This document shows positions 24,190-35,395 of a DNA stretch of 64,000 bases, one piece after another. Origin of the DNA: Diphasiastrum complanatum (taxonomy: Eukaryota; Streptophyta; Lycopodiopsida; Lycopodiales; Lycopodiaceae); NCBI GenBank assembly GCA_029204225.1, contig MU832113.1, forward strand, positions 22,791 to 86,790, given 5' to 3'. The first letter of the stretch is position 1, and each line of letters opens with the position of its first letter. The notes below the pieces were generated by a model. That model did no database searches, was not told the origin of the DNA, and was given only the letters and a program-made list of their open reading frames with translations. A program made the translations under genes and the position numbers.

Positions 24190-24815
24190 AATACAATGAC
24201 ATATAAATTTTAAACACGTTTGAAAATACTTGTTGCTTTGCAAGAATATTGGGTAACAGTTTTTTGTTTTCAATAATTGATACTTGTGATTTTGAAACAT
24301 TAAATATTTAAGATATTAGTTGTTTAAATAAAAGATTGCTTATGTTCTTATAAAAAAAAAGCCAGTTATTTAAAATGCGATCTGATTAAAAACGTTCACA
24401 TGTCGTCATAAAAAATTGAACAAACATTGAAAATGTTTTTGTTTTTCGCCAAAGTTAAATAGTATGTTGTTATAAACTACATGGCTAAATTGGGAGTCAT
24501 TTTTTACTTATAACTAGTATACTCAAAATTTGTAACTTGTTTGTCATAGCAATACATTAAAAATAAATAAAAGAGCATAAGGCATGTTTTTTGCAAATGC
24601 ATGTAAAAAAAAATAGCTAGGTCAATTGTTTTTTGACAATTCCATTTCATATATTTGAAACCAAATTAGTCACTTCATATATTTACAATTTAATCATGTA
24701 TTGGTTTAGTTATTCGCAATCTAGTTCCAATTTGAGCTTATAAATATTTCGTACAATTTTAAACATTTATCCGTGTATTGTCTAACTAGTATTTTGATAT
24801 TCAAAATGTTGAATG
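24190..24815. other. AT-rich non-coding flank
   Basis: Very AT-rich with poly-A/T runs and no coding segment recognised. It appears continuous in character with 29250-31420, from which it would be separated by the copia-3 insertion. Confidence 0.45.
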
Positions 24816-25530
24816 TGACAAAATTTTACGGCAAAATGAATCCTAATCAATCCTAAAAGTGATGGAGGATGCACAGATTAAAGATCTAGATCCAAACTAT
24901 GAGCTAGAATCAATATTAGTTACAAAAAACTAGCAAATTTGGCATTTAACTCCACATTCGGCACATAGATTTGATCAAATGAACCAAAGTAAAGTACAGC
25001 AAGCTCCTCATACCTGTAAACAGGTTTAGTACCATCCAAACCAAGCAATTAATGCATAAGAACACTCATATTCAATAGCTAGAACTTGCCACCAAAAGAG
25101 AATGATGATAGAAGTGGAAAAACTCAATTTTTCTTGATATTTGGATGGAAATCCCATCATACATTTATACTTTTCAAACTCGGATTTGAGCATATTAGGA
25201 CACCTCTGAACTTATTATACCCTAACCCTAACATCTACCCTAATAGGTCATTGGATCCACCCTAACTTGGGGTCGAGATCTCAAGATCCAAAAATAATGT
25301 AAAACATGCTATTTTTAGATCCTAGAATTTTTCTAGCCTATCCAAACACATTTTTGCCTCATTTCAAAGATGCTATCACAATGTAATATGAGGAATGAAC
25401 TTATTGAAAAGCATCCTATGTGATTTGGCACGTGTGGCATCTATTTACATGGCCATCTTGCCAATTACAATGCATGTGACCAAAATTGGCCAAGCTAGAA
25501 TTGTGAAATTTTAATACTCCTCCTCACAAT
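24816..25530 (-). mobile_element. Copia-3 3' LTR
   Basis: The first 120 bp (from TGACAAAATTTTACGGC at 24816) match the sequence at 29125-29250 closely. In minus-strand sense the LTR would start near TGTGAGGAGGAGTATTAAAA (about 25530) and end TAAAATTTTGTCA at 24816, about 715 bp. The start is inferred from the purine-rich run and a TG, so it is less certain than the end. Confidence 0.65.
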
Positions 25531-25544
25531 TTAGCTTGATGTGA

Positions 25545-26727
25545 CTAACCTGGATCAATAATAATTACATGCATAAAAACAATATAATTTACAGGTTCTT
25601 GATGTATGTAGTGAGTATGATCACTCATTACAATAAGAACATAATTTGAGCTCCAAATTGTCAAATGTAGTGAAAGCTCCATAAAGGTTGTCTTCAAAAT
25701 CCAAGCTTTGTCTTTGGTAGGTTGTTGAATGATCACCTTGGGCTGCAAAATGTGAGTCTCCTCCTCAAAATAAACATGAAAAATAGCAGCTTTCCATAAG
25801 ATCCAACTTTTGTATGAAGCACATACAACCAAAGCTTGAGATATCACCATCTTGACTTTATCCACCAAAACAATGAACTCCAACTTGGCATCCTTCCAAT
25901 GAAGGTCTTCATTCCTTGGAAATTCAAGAGTGAATGGATCACAATATGAGGCCTTTGAATACATATTTGAAACTCCAATCAAAGTAGTAATGATCATTAT
26001 TTCATCATCATAAGATATAGGATGAAAAACAATGTTCATACTAGCTTCATCAAAGGACTTTGTCAAATACCTGACATGTTTTCTATCAAACACAAAATAA
26101 GATGAGTAAAGGGAGATATGGATAAACTTCCTTGCTGCTCTTTTCTCTTCACCCAAACCTTCATATTGATGTAGATTCAGGTCTCTTTTGCCTTGAGACA
26201 AGTGCTCCTTCTCGGGTTCCTCCTTGATGTCTTTTTTCTTCATCATGCTCACTCCCTCTTGGTGTTGATGATGAAAACATGGATTCTAACCATGATCTTC
26301 TTCAAGACTCTCAAGGACTTTGTTTCAAGTCTCCAAACCTGAATGTTATCCTTCTCAATATGATCTTTCAAGTCAACAAAACAATCAACAAGATTATTTA
26401 TACCAAATTTACTAGTCCACAATTGCTTACCACTGCAATTTGCATTACATACTTGTTGAACTTGAAACTAATGAGGCCAAATACTCTTGTATGGATATAA
26501 GTGTCCTTCAAGGATGATTCAATTATTCTCATACAAGGTTCACAATATGCCTCTTTGAAAATGAAGTCAAATTCTTTCAACTTATGAATGAAAATGTCAT
26601 GCTTACTTCTAGCACACTCAAGAGTAAGTAGATGTGACAAACACCTTTCATTCCATACTTTAGAATTCATAGGGTCTTCATTACAAAAACTCAGCAAATG
26701 AAGTACAAAATGTACCCCTCTTTCCAA
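25545..26727 (-). pseudogene. Unknown coding-like sequence occupying the RT/RNase H place of copia-3
   Basis: Two minus-strand frames lie where reverse transcriptase should be: 26727-26398 (about 109 codons) and 26252-25545 (235 codons). Neither shows any RT, RNase H or other motif I recognise. The first is Cys-rich (CEPCMRIIES) and the second is hydrophobic and aromatic. Both have the same orientation as gag. They could be a captured host sequence, degenerate pol beyond recognition, or untranslated filler in a non-autonomous element. Confidence 0.35.
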
Positions 26728-26813
26728 CTTGCCTTTCCTTGTCTACAAAAATGAGCATTGATAGCTCCATCTTTGCTCTTATGGCTCTCCTTGGAATAGT
26801 TGAAGCTCTCGAA

Positions 26814-27545
26814 TCAAGCTCCTCCTTGATCAAGCTCCTCCTTGATCTCAACCATATCTTTACCAATATGATTCTTAGAGGATTCATCATTCAAGATTAC
26901 AAACATTGTGGCTCTACCATTGCTCTTTGTGCTAGCAAAATGTACATCCAAATGAATCAACTTAAGAGGGTGAGTAGTCTTAGTGATAGTGTTAGAGAAA
27001 GGCAACCTATGTGCTTTAGCCAAAGCACATGCTTCAAAAACCTTTTCCTCCTTTTCCATGGATCTTGGAAGGCCTAGACCAAGCTCCTCCTTGCATGTGG
27101 CTTCCATAGACTTGGTGTTGATGTGACCAAGCCTCTTGTGCCACAAATCATTTGTGGTCAATTTGTCCTCCTTGGCTACCATCACAAATTTGTTGGGATC
27201 CACAAAAGCATCAAGCTTAAACAACCTCCCAAACCTTCTTCCTCTTGCTACGATCTTCCCATTCTTCTTGATGTTGCGTACATTAGTAAAGAACTCCACA
27301 ATGAAACCATGATCTAAAAGTTGGCCAACACTAAGCAAATTCTTAGTGATGCTGGGAATGAAGAGAACACCAATTATCTTAGTCTTCTTGGAGGATCCTA
27401 AGCATAAGGGAATGGATCCCACATCTTACATTCATGATTATTTGTTGTAAAAATGGACTTTATAGGTCCTACATAAGGTGTGAGTTGAGAAAAATACTCC
27501 CTTTTACCCGACATGTGGGAGCTAGCCGCACTATCTATCCACCAA
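26814..27545 (-). pseudogene. Copia-3 protease C-terminal part, pre-integrase and integrase start
   Basis: The minus-strand protease site reads WWIDSAASSHMSGK (about 27545-27505), with catalytic DSG changed to DSA. After a frameshift, GVLFIPSITKNLLSVGQLLD, LWHKRLGHINTKSM and the integrase zinc-binding region ACALAKAHRLPF and LIHLDVHFAS follow (27422-26880). The integrase is cut off after VILNDESS, before the second catalytic Asp. Confidence 0.85.
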
Positions 27546-27551
27546 GGATCT

Positions 27552-28300
27552 TCAAAGTTTGACATTTGATGATGAAAAGGGTGACATCATGAGTGAGTCC
27601 TCATGATAGCTCTCTTCCTCCTCTTGACCAATGTTGGCTTGGCTTTGATCTTGCTTCCTCTTGAAGCATTTCGAGGCATAATGCCCCATCTTGCTACAAT
27701 AGTAGCACTTTATCTTAGATTTGTCCTTCTTGGGCTTGACTTGTGATGATGAGGATGTGGATCCTCCTTGATCTCCATCATTGATGGAGAGCCTCTCCAT
27801 CCTTGATTTGATATGAGCCTTCCTACTCTCCTCGGCCATCAACACAATTGAAAGGTCTTCAATTGTAGGCAAGTTTCCCATGATGGCATAGCTTTGGACA
27901 AGGTTAGTAAAATCACTACATAAGCCATTCAAAACTATTTGCACAAGCTCACTCTCTTTAATAGGTTCACCAACATAAATAAGCTCTTTGTTCAAATCTT
28001 TTACTCTCAAAACAAATTGATGTCCACTCTCACTCCTCCCTTGGAAGCATTCAAGAACTTGGTTCTTGAGGGAAAGTAACCTTGAGCTATTCTTGGACTC
28101 ATAGATCTTTTGAAGAGTCTCCCAAGCCTCTTGGGCTAAGGTACATGCTCCTACTTCTTTGAGCAAATCATTTGCAACATTCATCTTACTACAATGAAGT
28201 GCAAGCTTGTACCTTCTCTTGTATTTAGTTGCTTCTTGTTTCTAGATTAAATAATTTAAGGAGTTCAATCTATCCCTAGAATCCAAAAGATAGGCACTTA
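27552..28300 (-). CDS. Copia-3 gag (N-terminally damaged)
   Basis: An open frame of 210 codons (28184-27552) encodes the UBN2-type gag core (SSRLLSLKNQVLE, FVLRVKDLNKEL) and an intact zinc knuckle CYYCSKMGHYASKC. Upstream, MASISAYLLDSRD (about 28311-28275) leads in-frame to a stop. KYKRRYKLALHCSKM then links to the main frame, so the true N-terminal gag region has been shortened and interrupted. Gag binds element RNA in the particle. Here it could only act in trans if translated from an internal start. Confidence 0.8.
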
Positions 28301-28311
28301 TGGATGCCATC

Positions 28312-29111
28312 TTCAATGATAAGGAGATAGATTGTACAAGATATGATCACTACTAGCTATCCCACTTTCTTTGGAACCTGAGATGAATCACTCTCTAGTT
28401 TCTCAACAAGATTTAAGGTGATCTTGAGCTTGATCTATCTTCTAGATCTAAGCTAGATCCAAACTTACTATAGATCTAAACTAGATCCAAACTTACTATA
28501 GATTTGATCAAAACTAGTCTCCTCCTTGATCTCGACTTCCCAAGAAGGGTGAATCCACCTATACTGAACCAAAAGCACTTTATAACACACAAATGTCTAA
28601 AAAATAAAGCCTCTTAAATTCAGGTTGAATCACATTGACATACTCAATTACAAAACCATCCAAAACCAAGTAGAATAGAAACACAATTTTCACTAGTTTT
28701 GCATTTCTAGATGAAAACTTATCAAAACACTTGATCTGAACCTAAAAGGTGTATTTTAGGACTTTAGGAAGCCTAAGAACGACCTAATTAAGCTCTCAAA
28801 TGGATGATCCAAACTTCTAAAGAGTGGAGGCATTCAAATCCTTATGAAAATCTCTACTAGGAGACATGTACTCCAAGATTCAACTCATCAGAACTTTCTA
28901 ATTTGGTTTGGTTGAATGGAAATGGGTCAATCTCGGTTCCTGCAGCTATAACTCAGCAAAACAAGTTCCCTTTGAACTATTAGCACTCAAATGAAACCAA
29001 ATTTGAAGGTACAATCACTAGATTAGCAACTAGTAGCAAGGACAAAGCCAATACTACTCAAATTTAGGATCTAAGCTTGAGAAAATCAAATCTAAAGCTC
29101 ACTTTTGATTA
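28312..29111 (-). other. Copia-3 untranslated leader
   Basis: About 800 bp between primer-binding site and gag with no coding frame. It contains tandem copies of AGATCTAAACTAGATCCAAACTTACT near 28440-28500. Confidence 0.55.
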
Positions 29112-29250
29112 GGCTCTGATACCATGACAAAATTTTACAGCAAAATGAATCCCAATCAATCCTGAAAGTGATGGAGGATGTACAAATAAAAGATCTGGAT
29201 CCAAACTATGAGCTAGAATCAAGACTAGTTACCAAAACTAGCAAAACTAC
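29112..29250 (-). mobile_element. Copia-3 primer-binding site and 5' LTR remnant
   Basis: On the minus strand the LTR end TTTTGTCA (down to 29125) is followed without gap by TGGTATCAGAGCC (29124-29112). This is the standard initiator-Met tRNA primer-binding site. Similarity to the left LTR runs from 29125 to about 29250 and then stops, so the 5' LTR is truncated to its U5-like end. Confidence 0.85.
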
Positions 29251-31420
29251 TCGCACACACGTAATAATATATATGATTGTTTATATATCCACCAATTTAC
29301 ATAATTTATCTATATTTTATTGCAAAACTCAATATATATTTTTACTCATTTCAAATGTCCAACTTAAAATATTTTGTGATCACTGTAATTAAATAAAATC
29401 TAAAATGATTTTGATCAAGGTATTTCTTTTTAGATTATAAAATACATTAAAGTTCCGTATTTTATTATCCATGCAATGAAATAGCAAATAAAAAACACAT
29501 GTACAAAAAGAAAGTTTCTAGCTACTTAATATTGATAGTTCTTAGATATGTAAACTATCTAGACTTTGTTTTCGTTCGTGTAACATGCAATGAAAGAAAT
29601 ATAAGGAGATCCAATACTTGAAATCGTATCCATATATTGAAATTGTACTGATATATTGATTTTGTAAATAAATCAACATTTTTTTTTTCTAGAACCTTGC
29701 TATGCTTGATTGCATCCAAAAAAAACTTCATTTCAAAAGTTATTAATTACAAGTAATAGAAATACAAAAACATAGCTAGGCTATAAAAAATATTATGGCA
29801 CTTTCAATATTAATTTATTGTTTATAATTTATTTACTTATGTCTAAAACTTATATATGTTTTTCATACATAAATTTATCAAAATAATATTAGCTATATCA
29901 CACATAGACAATTGAATAATGCCATAATAACAAAACGACGTGAGCAACAAGTTCCTGAAATGTCACTTGCGCCTTGCCTATTGCAACCATTAACTTATCG
30001 TAGACTTTATTTCTGAAATTAACTTTTTACTTACCTGTGCATACATAATTCAAATTTTGTTTTTAAAATTGTTGGTTAAATTGCATTTATTATTGCACGT
30101 CTATCTCCATGCAGACCTTAACACGAGTATCGTTCTTGATTTGTGTATATTTGTATTGAACTACATTTAATATGTACATCCATGTCTATGTGAAACTTAA
30201 TACTAACACGTTTTTTTTATTTATGCAGATTTGTATTCACAACTTGTTATCTTAACTTTGTTAAAGCTATCACATTATGAATACCACACAATTCATATGC
30301 AACTATGTGCCAAGATGCAATGTGGTGGTATAAAAATTACTTTCTTAACGGAACTTATCAAATATAATATACAACTATACAAGATTCCGAAGAATATTTG
30401 AATACAATTCAATATCAAAGTTCAATAACTATTAGATATGATCCATTTTGTCTATTTTGAATATGTATAACATTACAATGTACTACTCGTATCGAACAAT
30501 ACATCCCATAACTATGCATACCACACGTTACAATATAGAAATATTAGCATCCACGTGTACTGCTCACATATTAATAGTAATGTCAAACCCAGTTCAAATA
30601 TATCCATACGATGTACATTGTGCTAATATAATCATTTCAAAATCTTGCAAAAAATCAAAACCCGGCTAGCCCACATCATTGTTATGTTCTGTTCAAAACC
30701 TCGTCCATAAATTCTCAATTGAATCAACAAAAAAATTACTTCAACGTGTTCTAACATTGTATCCCAGGATTTTATATACTGATGAAAGTATTATGTACCA
30801 TATTTGCAAATTCAAAATGCTTACAATAACAAAAAACCAAAATGTTCCATAAAAAATATGTAACAATCAAAAACAAAAACACACAAGAAATAAGCAATTT
30901 TGGACAAAAGACAAAATCGCATATTTACAAACACTAATACATGAAACGCGCACACATGTGAGTAAATAGGTGGATTCAGTTATATATAGTTAAGATTTGT
31001 TTATGGGATAAACCCTGGTGCCCGACACGTGGCACCAAGGCAAAAAAAAAAAAAAAAACCTCCCTACCTGGCCCACCCTGACGCATGCGCAGGGAGCTAA
31101 AAATAAGAGGAGCCGTTCCTTGACAGATCATGAAAAACGTTTTTATATTTGTTACATTCAAAATGTTAAAATAAACAGTTAATTTTTTTTTTCCTTGACA
31201 ACATGTTAGATAAAAAACTAAAGTTCCCCCACATATACATACATGTAACTCCGTTTAAAAAACAACAAAAGTGACAAATACAACCCATACAATGTTTCCT
31301 TATACAAAGAAACTATATTTTAGTAATAATCAACAAATTCTATAAAAAATATACATGTACATTATATGTACTCACTATATTCCATAAAACAAACCTATTT
31401 AAAATATGTTTTAACCAAGG
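29251..31420. other. AT-rich gene-free block
   Basis: About 2.2 kb, strongly AT-rich, with only short chance frames. Near 31009-31056, TGGTGCCCGACACGTGGCACCA forms a short hairpin that precedes an 18-A run. This might be the tail of a small retroposon, but I could not place it in a family. Confidence 0.45.
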
Positions 31421-31700
31421 CAGGGCCATGTGGCCTCAACCACTTTTCGCTTGTTTTTATTAAGATTTCGAAATACAATGGATATCACACATCAATTGAG
31501 GGATGAATGCTTTTCACCATGTCACGAGGCTTTAACTAGAATAATCTACAAAGCTAGGTGCAATCACTTGTTTCACCGCCTCATCAATCAACAAATGGGA
31601 GATATGAACCCTTCAATGAGACCTATTCTTTCACATGAAACATCCAAAATAAAATTAAAATCACTTATTTGTCATATGGGCGATATGAATCATTTAATTA

Positions 31701-31841
31701 AATATTATGAAACTGGTCTTATAATGAGTGTATATAATACGGCCGTATTATAAGACCACATGTATTATAAGGAGCCATATTCATATCTAGTCGAAATAAA
31801 AAATATCAAAATATCAATATTATGAAACTGGTCTTATAATG
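31701..31841. repeat. Palindrome and direct repeat cluster
   Basis: TGGTCTTATAAT (31714-31725) pairs with ATTATAAGACCA (31747-31758). Inside lies a 20-bp perfect palindrome, TATAATACGGCCGTATTATA (31733-31752). AATATTATGAAACTGGTCTT at 31701 is repeated directly at about 31816. It looks like the end region of a small inverted-repeat element. Confidence 0.7.
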
Positions 31842-33400
31842 TGTATTGAATATAATAATATGCATCCCACATTTGTACTTACCTTATAGGCATACTCCCT
31901 TTTAAACCTTTTCTACTTATAACTAGATAATTTAAGGCTAGTAGTCTATCAAGGCCAACAATCATATATTTTGGTTCATCATCATTTGTGAGGTGAATAA
32001 GGTTGTTGATAAGAGTTGACCTTTGTTTTTGGACATGGTGGGAATAAGTCTTACGAAAAGCGTCGTTCTTTTACTTGCATGTTCTATTTGTGGGGCAATT
32101 AGCATGGAACGTGTAATCACAAATAGGGACAAGCAAACTCTTACCAATTTCCCACTTATTAGAGAAGGCAAAGCATCATTGCAATGCTCTCCCTTCTCTT
32201 TTTCATGTCTATATTTTGAATTTGCCTTCATGCCTTTTGAACTACATTTCAAATCATTGTAGAGCCCATGAAACTACATGGATTCTTAAAAGCATCATTT
32301 AGTCCTAAGTAGGCTGAATTCAAGTACTAAATATAACTTCAAGCCTTCACATTTGTAGCCTGAGATTATAAGATCCTTTCCGAATTCATATATGTTCACT
32401 AAATATCTACTACCCAAAATAGAGAGCCTATCGGGAAAAAAAATGTAAGATTTTGAATTCTCTTAATTTATCATCCTTGCATTTTCAACACCTTTTCAGT
32501 CGATATCACTTTATTGTAGTAAAGTCATTGATATTGATATTAAACTTCCAAAGATAACCACAAACTTCTCAATAAAAAATCTCTATATACTATCAACATT
32601 TGATAGAAATCAAATACTTAAGAGGTTATGATAAAGAGTGTGACATAATAGTGATAACATACTTAAAAATTCTGACAAAAAAGGAGTGTATACTCTCAAA
32701 AATCATAAGTGCAGCAAGTACAAAATTCAGCCCTTAGCTTTCCAAAACACTTAAAAAAGCATCTTTCCATGTAACCCACCTCTTCACAAAGCAATGAAAT
32801 TGCCATGCCCACGTTACCTCTTTTACGATCCACAGGTTATTATGAACTACCTATTCATGTACACAAGGATTCCATGAGAGAAACTGCAGCTTGAAACAAT
32901 GTCACAGATCATGAAAAATAACCTAAAGCTGAAATGATGTCACAAATGATACCCTTATGTGCTCAACCTGGGCAACCCGGTCTTGCTGAGCACCTAATTT
33001 CGTAATTTGTTCAAACCCAATGACACCGCCCATGGGTGGAGATGGTGAACGGGTTGTATGGAAAGGATGAAACTGACCCGTTTACCCCCTTTTGGGGTCA
33101 TTTTCAGGAGGTGAATGGGTTACATGAAAAGTTGCTCTAAGGTTGTAACAATATCCAGACAGAATACGAAGAGATTTGATGCCTGCATATGCTCATAGTC
33201 TTTGTTGTCCTCATTGTATCACTAGGACTTTGATGGTACAAAGGATATAATCATTGCATGAGCTTGCACAAACTCCTTATATTGTTGAAATTTGATAGTT
33301 TATTGCAAGTAGAAACATAACAAAAATTATTTGTAATTCAATAGAACACCGGATACCCCAACTTTCACATTAACCAATTACAGGAAGAGATAATAAACAT
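31842..33400. other. No recognisable gene
   Basis: Mixed AT-rich sequence. Near 33040-33130 there are two diverged copies of a GAACGGGTTGTATGGAAA-like segment with CATGGGTGGAGATGG, in GC-richer surroundings. No RNA or protein family was assigned. Confidence 0.4.
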
Positions 33401-33401
33401 C

Positions 33402-33453
33402 TATCTTCAGACAGACAGACCGAGAAGCTGAATTTCATGTCATCATACAGATA
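33402..33453 (-). ncRNA. Weak C/D-box snoRNA candidate
   Basis: The minus strand has a C box ATGATGA (33446-33440) and a D box CTGA (33410-33407). A 5-bp terminal stem (TATCT/AGATA) lies just outside the boxes. The insert of about 29 nt is short for the class, no C'/D' pair is clear, and I know no rRNA target for its guide. It is listed because it sits in the same strand and locus as the stronger snoRNA. Confidence 0.25.
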
Positions 33454-33587
33454 TATATTATAGCCAACCAACTAACTGAAATGATCCGAAATCTTTAGCA
33501 TCTCAAACCTTCAAAAAAATGCTTAACATGAATACCTTGATGTGGATAAGAAACTAGAAAAAAATGTAGACTCTTCTTCATACAAAC

Positions 33588-34003
33588 ACAATACCCCGAT
33601 GATTATAACAAATTCATAGTGGAGTAAAACTGATCCCAGGAACGCACAAACTATAGACAAACCAGAACAAAGTTAAGAACAATAACAAGCAAGACACTGC
33701 TATAGATTTGAAAGAGGCATGAAATCACAATACCCCGATGATTATAACAAATTCATAGTGGAGTAAAACTGATCCCAGGAACGCACAAACTATAGACAAA
33801 CCAGAACAAAGTTAAGAACAATAACAAGCAAGACACTGCTATAGATTTGAAAGAGGCATGAAATCACAATACCCCGATGATTATTAACAAATTCATAGTG
33901 GAGTAAAACTGATCCCAGGAACGCACAAACTATAGACAAACCAGAACAAAGTTAATAACAATAACAAGCAAGACACTGCTATAGATTTGAAAGAGGCATG
34001 AAA
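33588..34003. repeat. Three tandem copies of a 139-bp unit
   Basis: ACAATACCCCGATGATTATA starts at 33588, 33727 and 33866 (spacing 139 bp each). The copies are almost identical through CAAGCAAGACACTGC and AGATTTGAAAGAGGCATGAAAT. Near-identity implies a recent expansion. The unit lies within the presumed minus-strand snoRNA transcript. It has a CTGA but no proper C box on either strand, so I do not call it a snoRNA. Confidence 0.9.
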
Positions 34004-34163
34004 TGCATTCAACCCAATAAAGAGAAAATATAAAAGAAAATAACCAAAATTGTAAACTCAAAACTCTCCAATCCAAGATTAGTCCATTTAATGATGATGA
34101 GAGAGCTAAACTGTATAAAATCTCAATTACAAAAACCATAGGTAAACCAAATCCTGAACAGCA

Positions 34164-34246
34164 AATAAGTTAGACAAGATTTTGCGTATGTAGACCATCT
34201 TCACGAACAAATTTAGTGCCCAATGCATGTTGTCATCCTTGCAATC
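34164..34246 (-). pseudogene. Decayed paralogue of the C/D snoRNA
   Basis: Aligned on the minus strand with the snoRNA at 34320-34411, it keeps TTGCAAG before the C region and GCATTGGGCACTAA where the functional copy has GCACTGGGCACTGA. The C box is AGGATGA, and both D and D' boxes have become CTAA. Most differences at the boxes and guide are G/A or C/T transitions. It should not assemble a C/D particle. Confidence 0.6.
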
Positions 34247-34319
34247 CAGAATATATGTTACTCTGATTAGATAATCATTGTAAGAAGCTAGTGAAGAAAC
34301 CACAAGTTTTAGAAAACAG

Positions 34320-34411
34320 GCAAGTCAGACAGGATTTTCTGCGTCCAGCACTTCATTCATTGAAACAAGCAATAGCTTGCATCAGTGCCCAGTGCATTTC
34401 ATCATTCTTGC
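34320..34411 (-). ncRNA. C/D-box snoRNA, predicted 25S rRNA 2'-O-methylation guide
   Basis: The 92-nt minus-strand sequence has all the class features. There is a terminal stem GCAAG/CTTGC, a C box ATGATGA (34405-34399), a D' box CTGA (34385-34382), a C'-like TGAATGA (about 34356-34350) and a D box CTGA (34328-34325). The guide before D', GCACTGGGCA, is complementary to TGCCCAGTGC. From memory this sequence occurs in the large-subunit rRNA (context TTCTGCCCAGTGCTCTGAAT). Counting five nucleotides from D' selects a C that I equate with yeast C2197, the snR76 site. The correspondence is my own count and needs checking. The guide before D is AGAAAATCCTGT, target unknown. Such RNAs act with fibrillarin in the nucleolus. 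Confidence 0.75.
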
Positions 34412-34959
34412 AGCCAACCCACAATAACCGTAAGCAGAAAATAAGACAGCTAAAGAGTAAGCTCCTTTAAAAGGAAACTAAATTAACGGAGATCTGGGAC
34501 ATCTGGAATCGCATAGGCTTTCATAATACTACGTATGCAATCAGGACATAGTGCTTAACGTGTAGAAGCCTATCTTGTTTATGAACGAGGAACGAAACAC
34601 ATGTACTAAATATGTCATTCATAATTGAAACATTCCTGCTAAACATAGGAAACACAATCTATGTTGACAGCAAGATGATGAATACTGCAAACTTTGATTT
34701 TCTATGCAAATATACCACAGTTCAAGAGAGGAAGCTTGAATACGGCTTTACAAGGCAGTGTTACAGAAACGACAAGCGCAAATTCTAACAAAACTTCTGC
34801 CAAACACACAAGAAACGCATGCATGAACAAAGGAAAGGCGAAGAACAAGCACAGTAAGAGAAAAAACAATCAAGCAGAAGAAAAACTAGCTGAAAAACAG
34901 AATCGAAAGCGAGGAAGGCGATGGAAATCTCTGATTGAAAACCAGGATCGAGCGGCCGC

Positions 34960-35030
34960 CGCTAAAACCCTAAAAAGATTTCACATATCCCTTGGCATGG
35001 AGTGAGTATTCTGACCTATTTATATAAACG
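34960..35030 (-). promoter_or_regulatory. Probable promoter of the snoRNA host transcript
   Basis: On the minus strand a TATA box TATATAAATA lies at 35026-35017. A telo-box AAACCCTAA (plus strand 34965-34973) lies about 45-60 bp downstream, close to the expected start near 34990. Telo-boxes near TATA are typical of plant ribosomal-protein and snoRNA gene promoters. The first ATG downstream opens only a 5-codon frame (MPRDM), which fits a non-coding host RNA. The assignment to the snoRNA is by position. Confidence 0.5.
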
Positions 35031-35099
35031 CTGGTCGCATGGGGTTTAAGGATTCATCTTGGGGCACTTTGAATCTTTGAATCTAGAGAACTTCCATGG

Positions 35100-35395
35100 C
35101 CTACAAGTGATGTGCAGCACCCATTCTTGCAATGGAACTCTGGCGCATGCGTCTCAAAGGGAGCTGTGAAAAGGGAGCTGTGAACCACGACTTAGCAACT
35201 TTCACAATTACCCTTCCAACAAGCCCAACATACAAGCAACCAACATGCTAACATACATCAACTTCCAAGATGACCATCTCGGGAGACTTAATCACCTCGA
35301 AGCTTCGTCATGAGTGTCGGGAGCCAATCTGGCGCCACACTAAACTAGACAGCCATAAACAAGTAGCTTTCATTCATGCATAATCCATCCAACTC
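35100..35395 (+). mobile_element. Diverged 5' piece of LTR family X, plus orientation
   Basis: Segments such as AAAGGGAGCTGTGAACCACG, ACATACAAGCAACCAAC and GCCATAAACAAGTAGC match the LTR start region at 40550-40975 in the same orientation. The next 1.2 kb match the same family in the opposite orientation, so the two together form an inverted pair. Confidence 0.65.

Noticed and set aside
33588-34003. 139-bp repeat units as C/D snoRNAs
   Set aside because: A CTGA is present but the opposite box is CCGATGA with two mismatches, and no terminal stem forms.
34694-35005. 103-codon Lys/Arg-rich frame on the plus strand
   Set aside because: Overlaps the minus-strand promoter and leader; highly basic low-complexity composition, no domain, and the opposite strand explains the sequence better.
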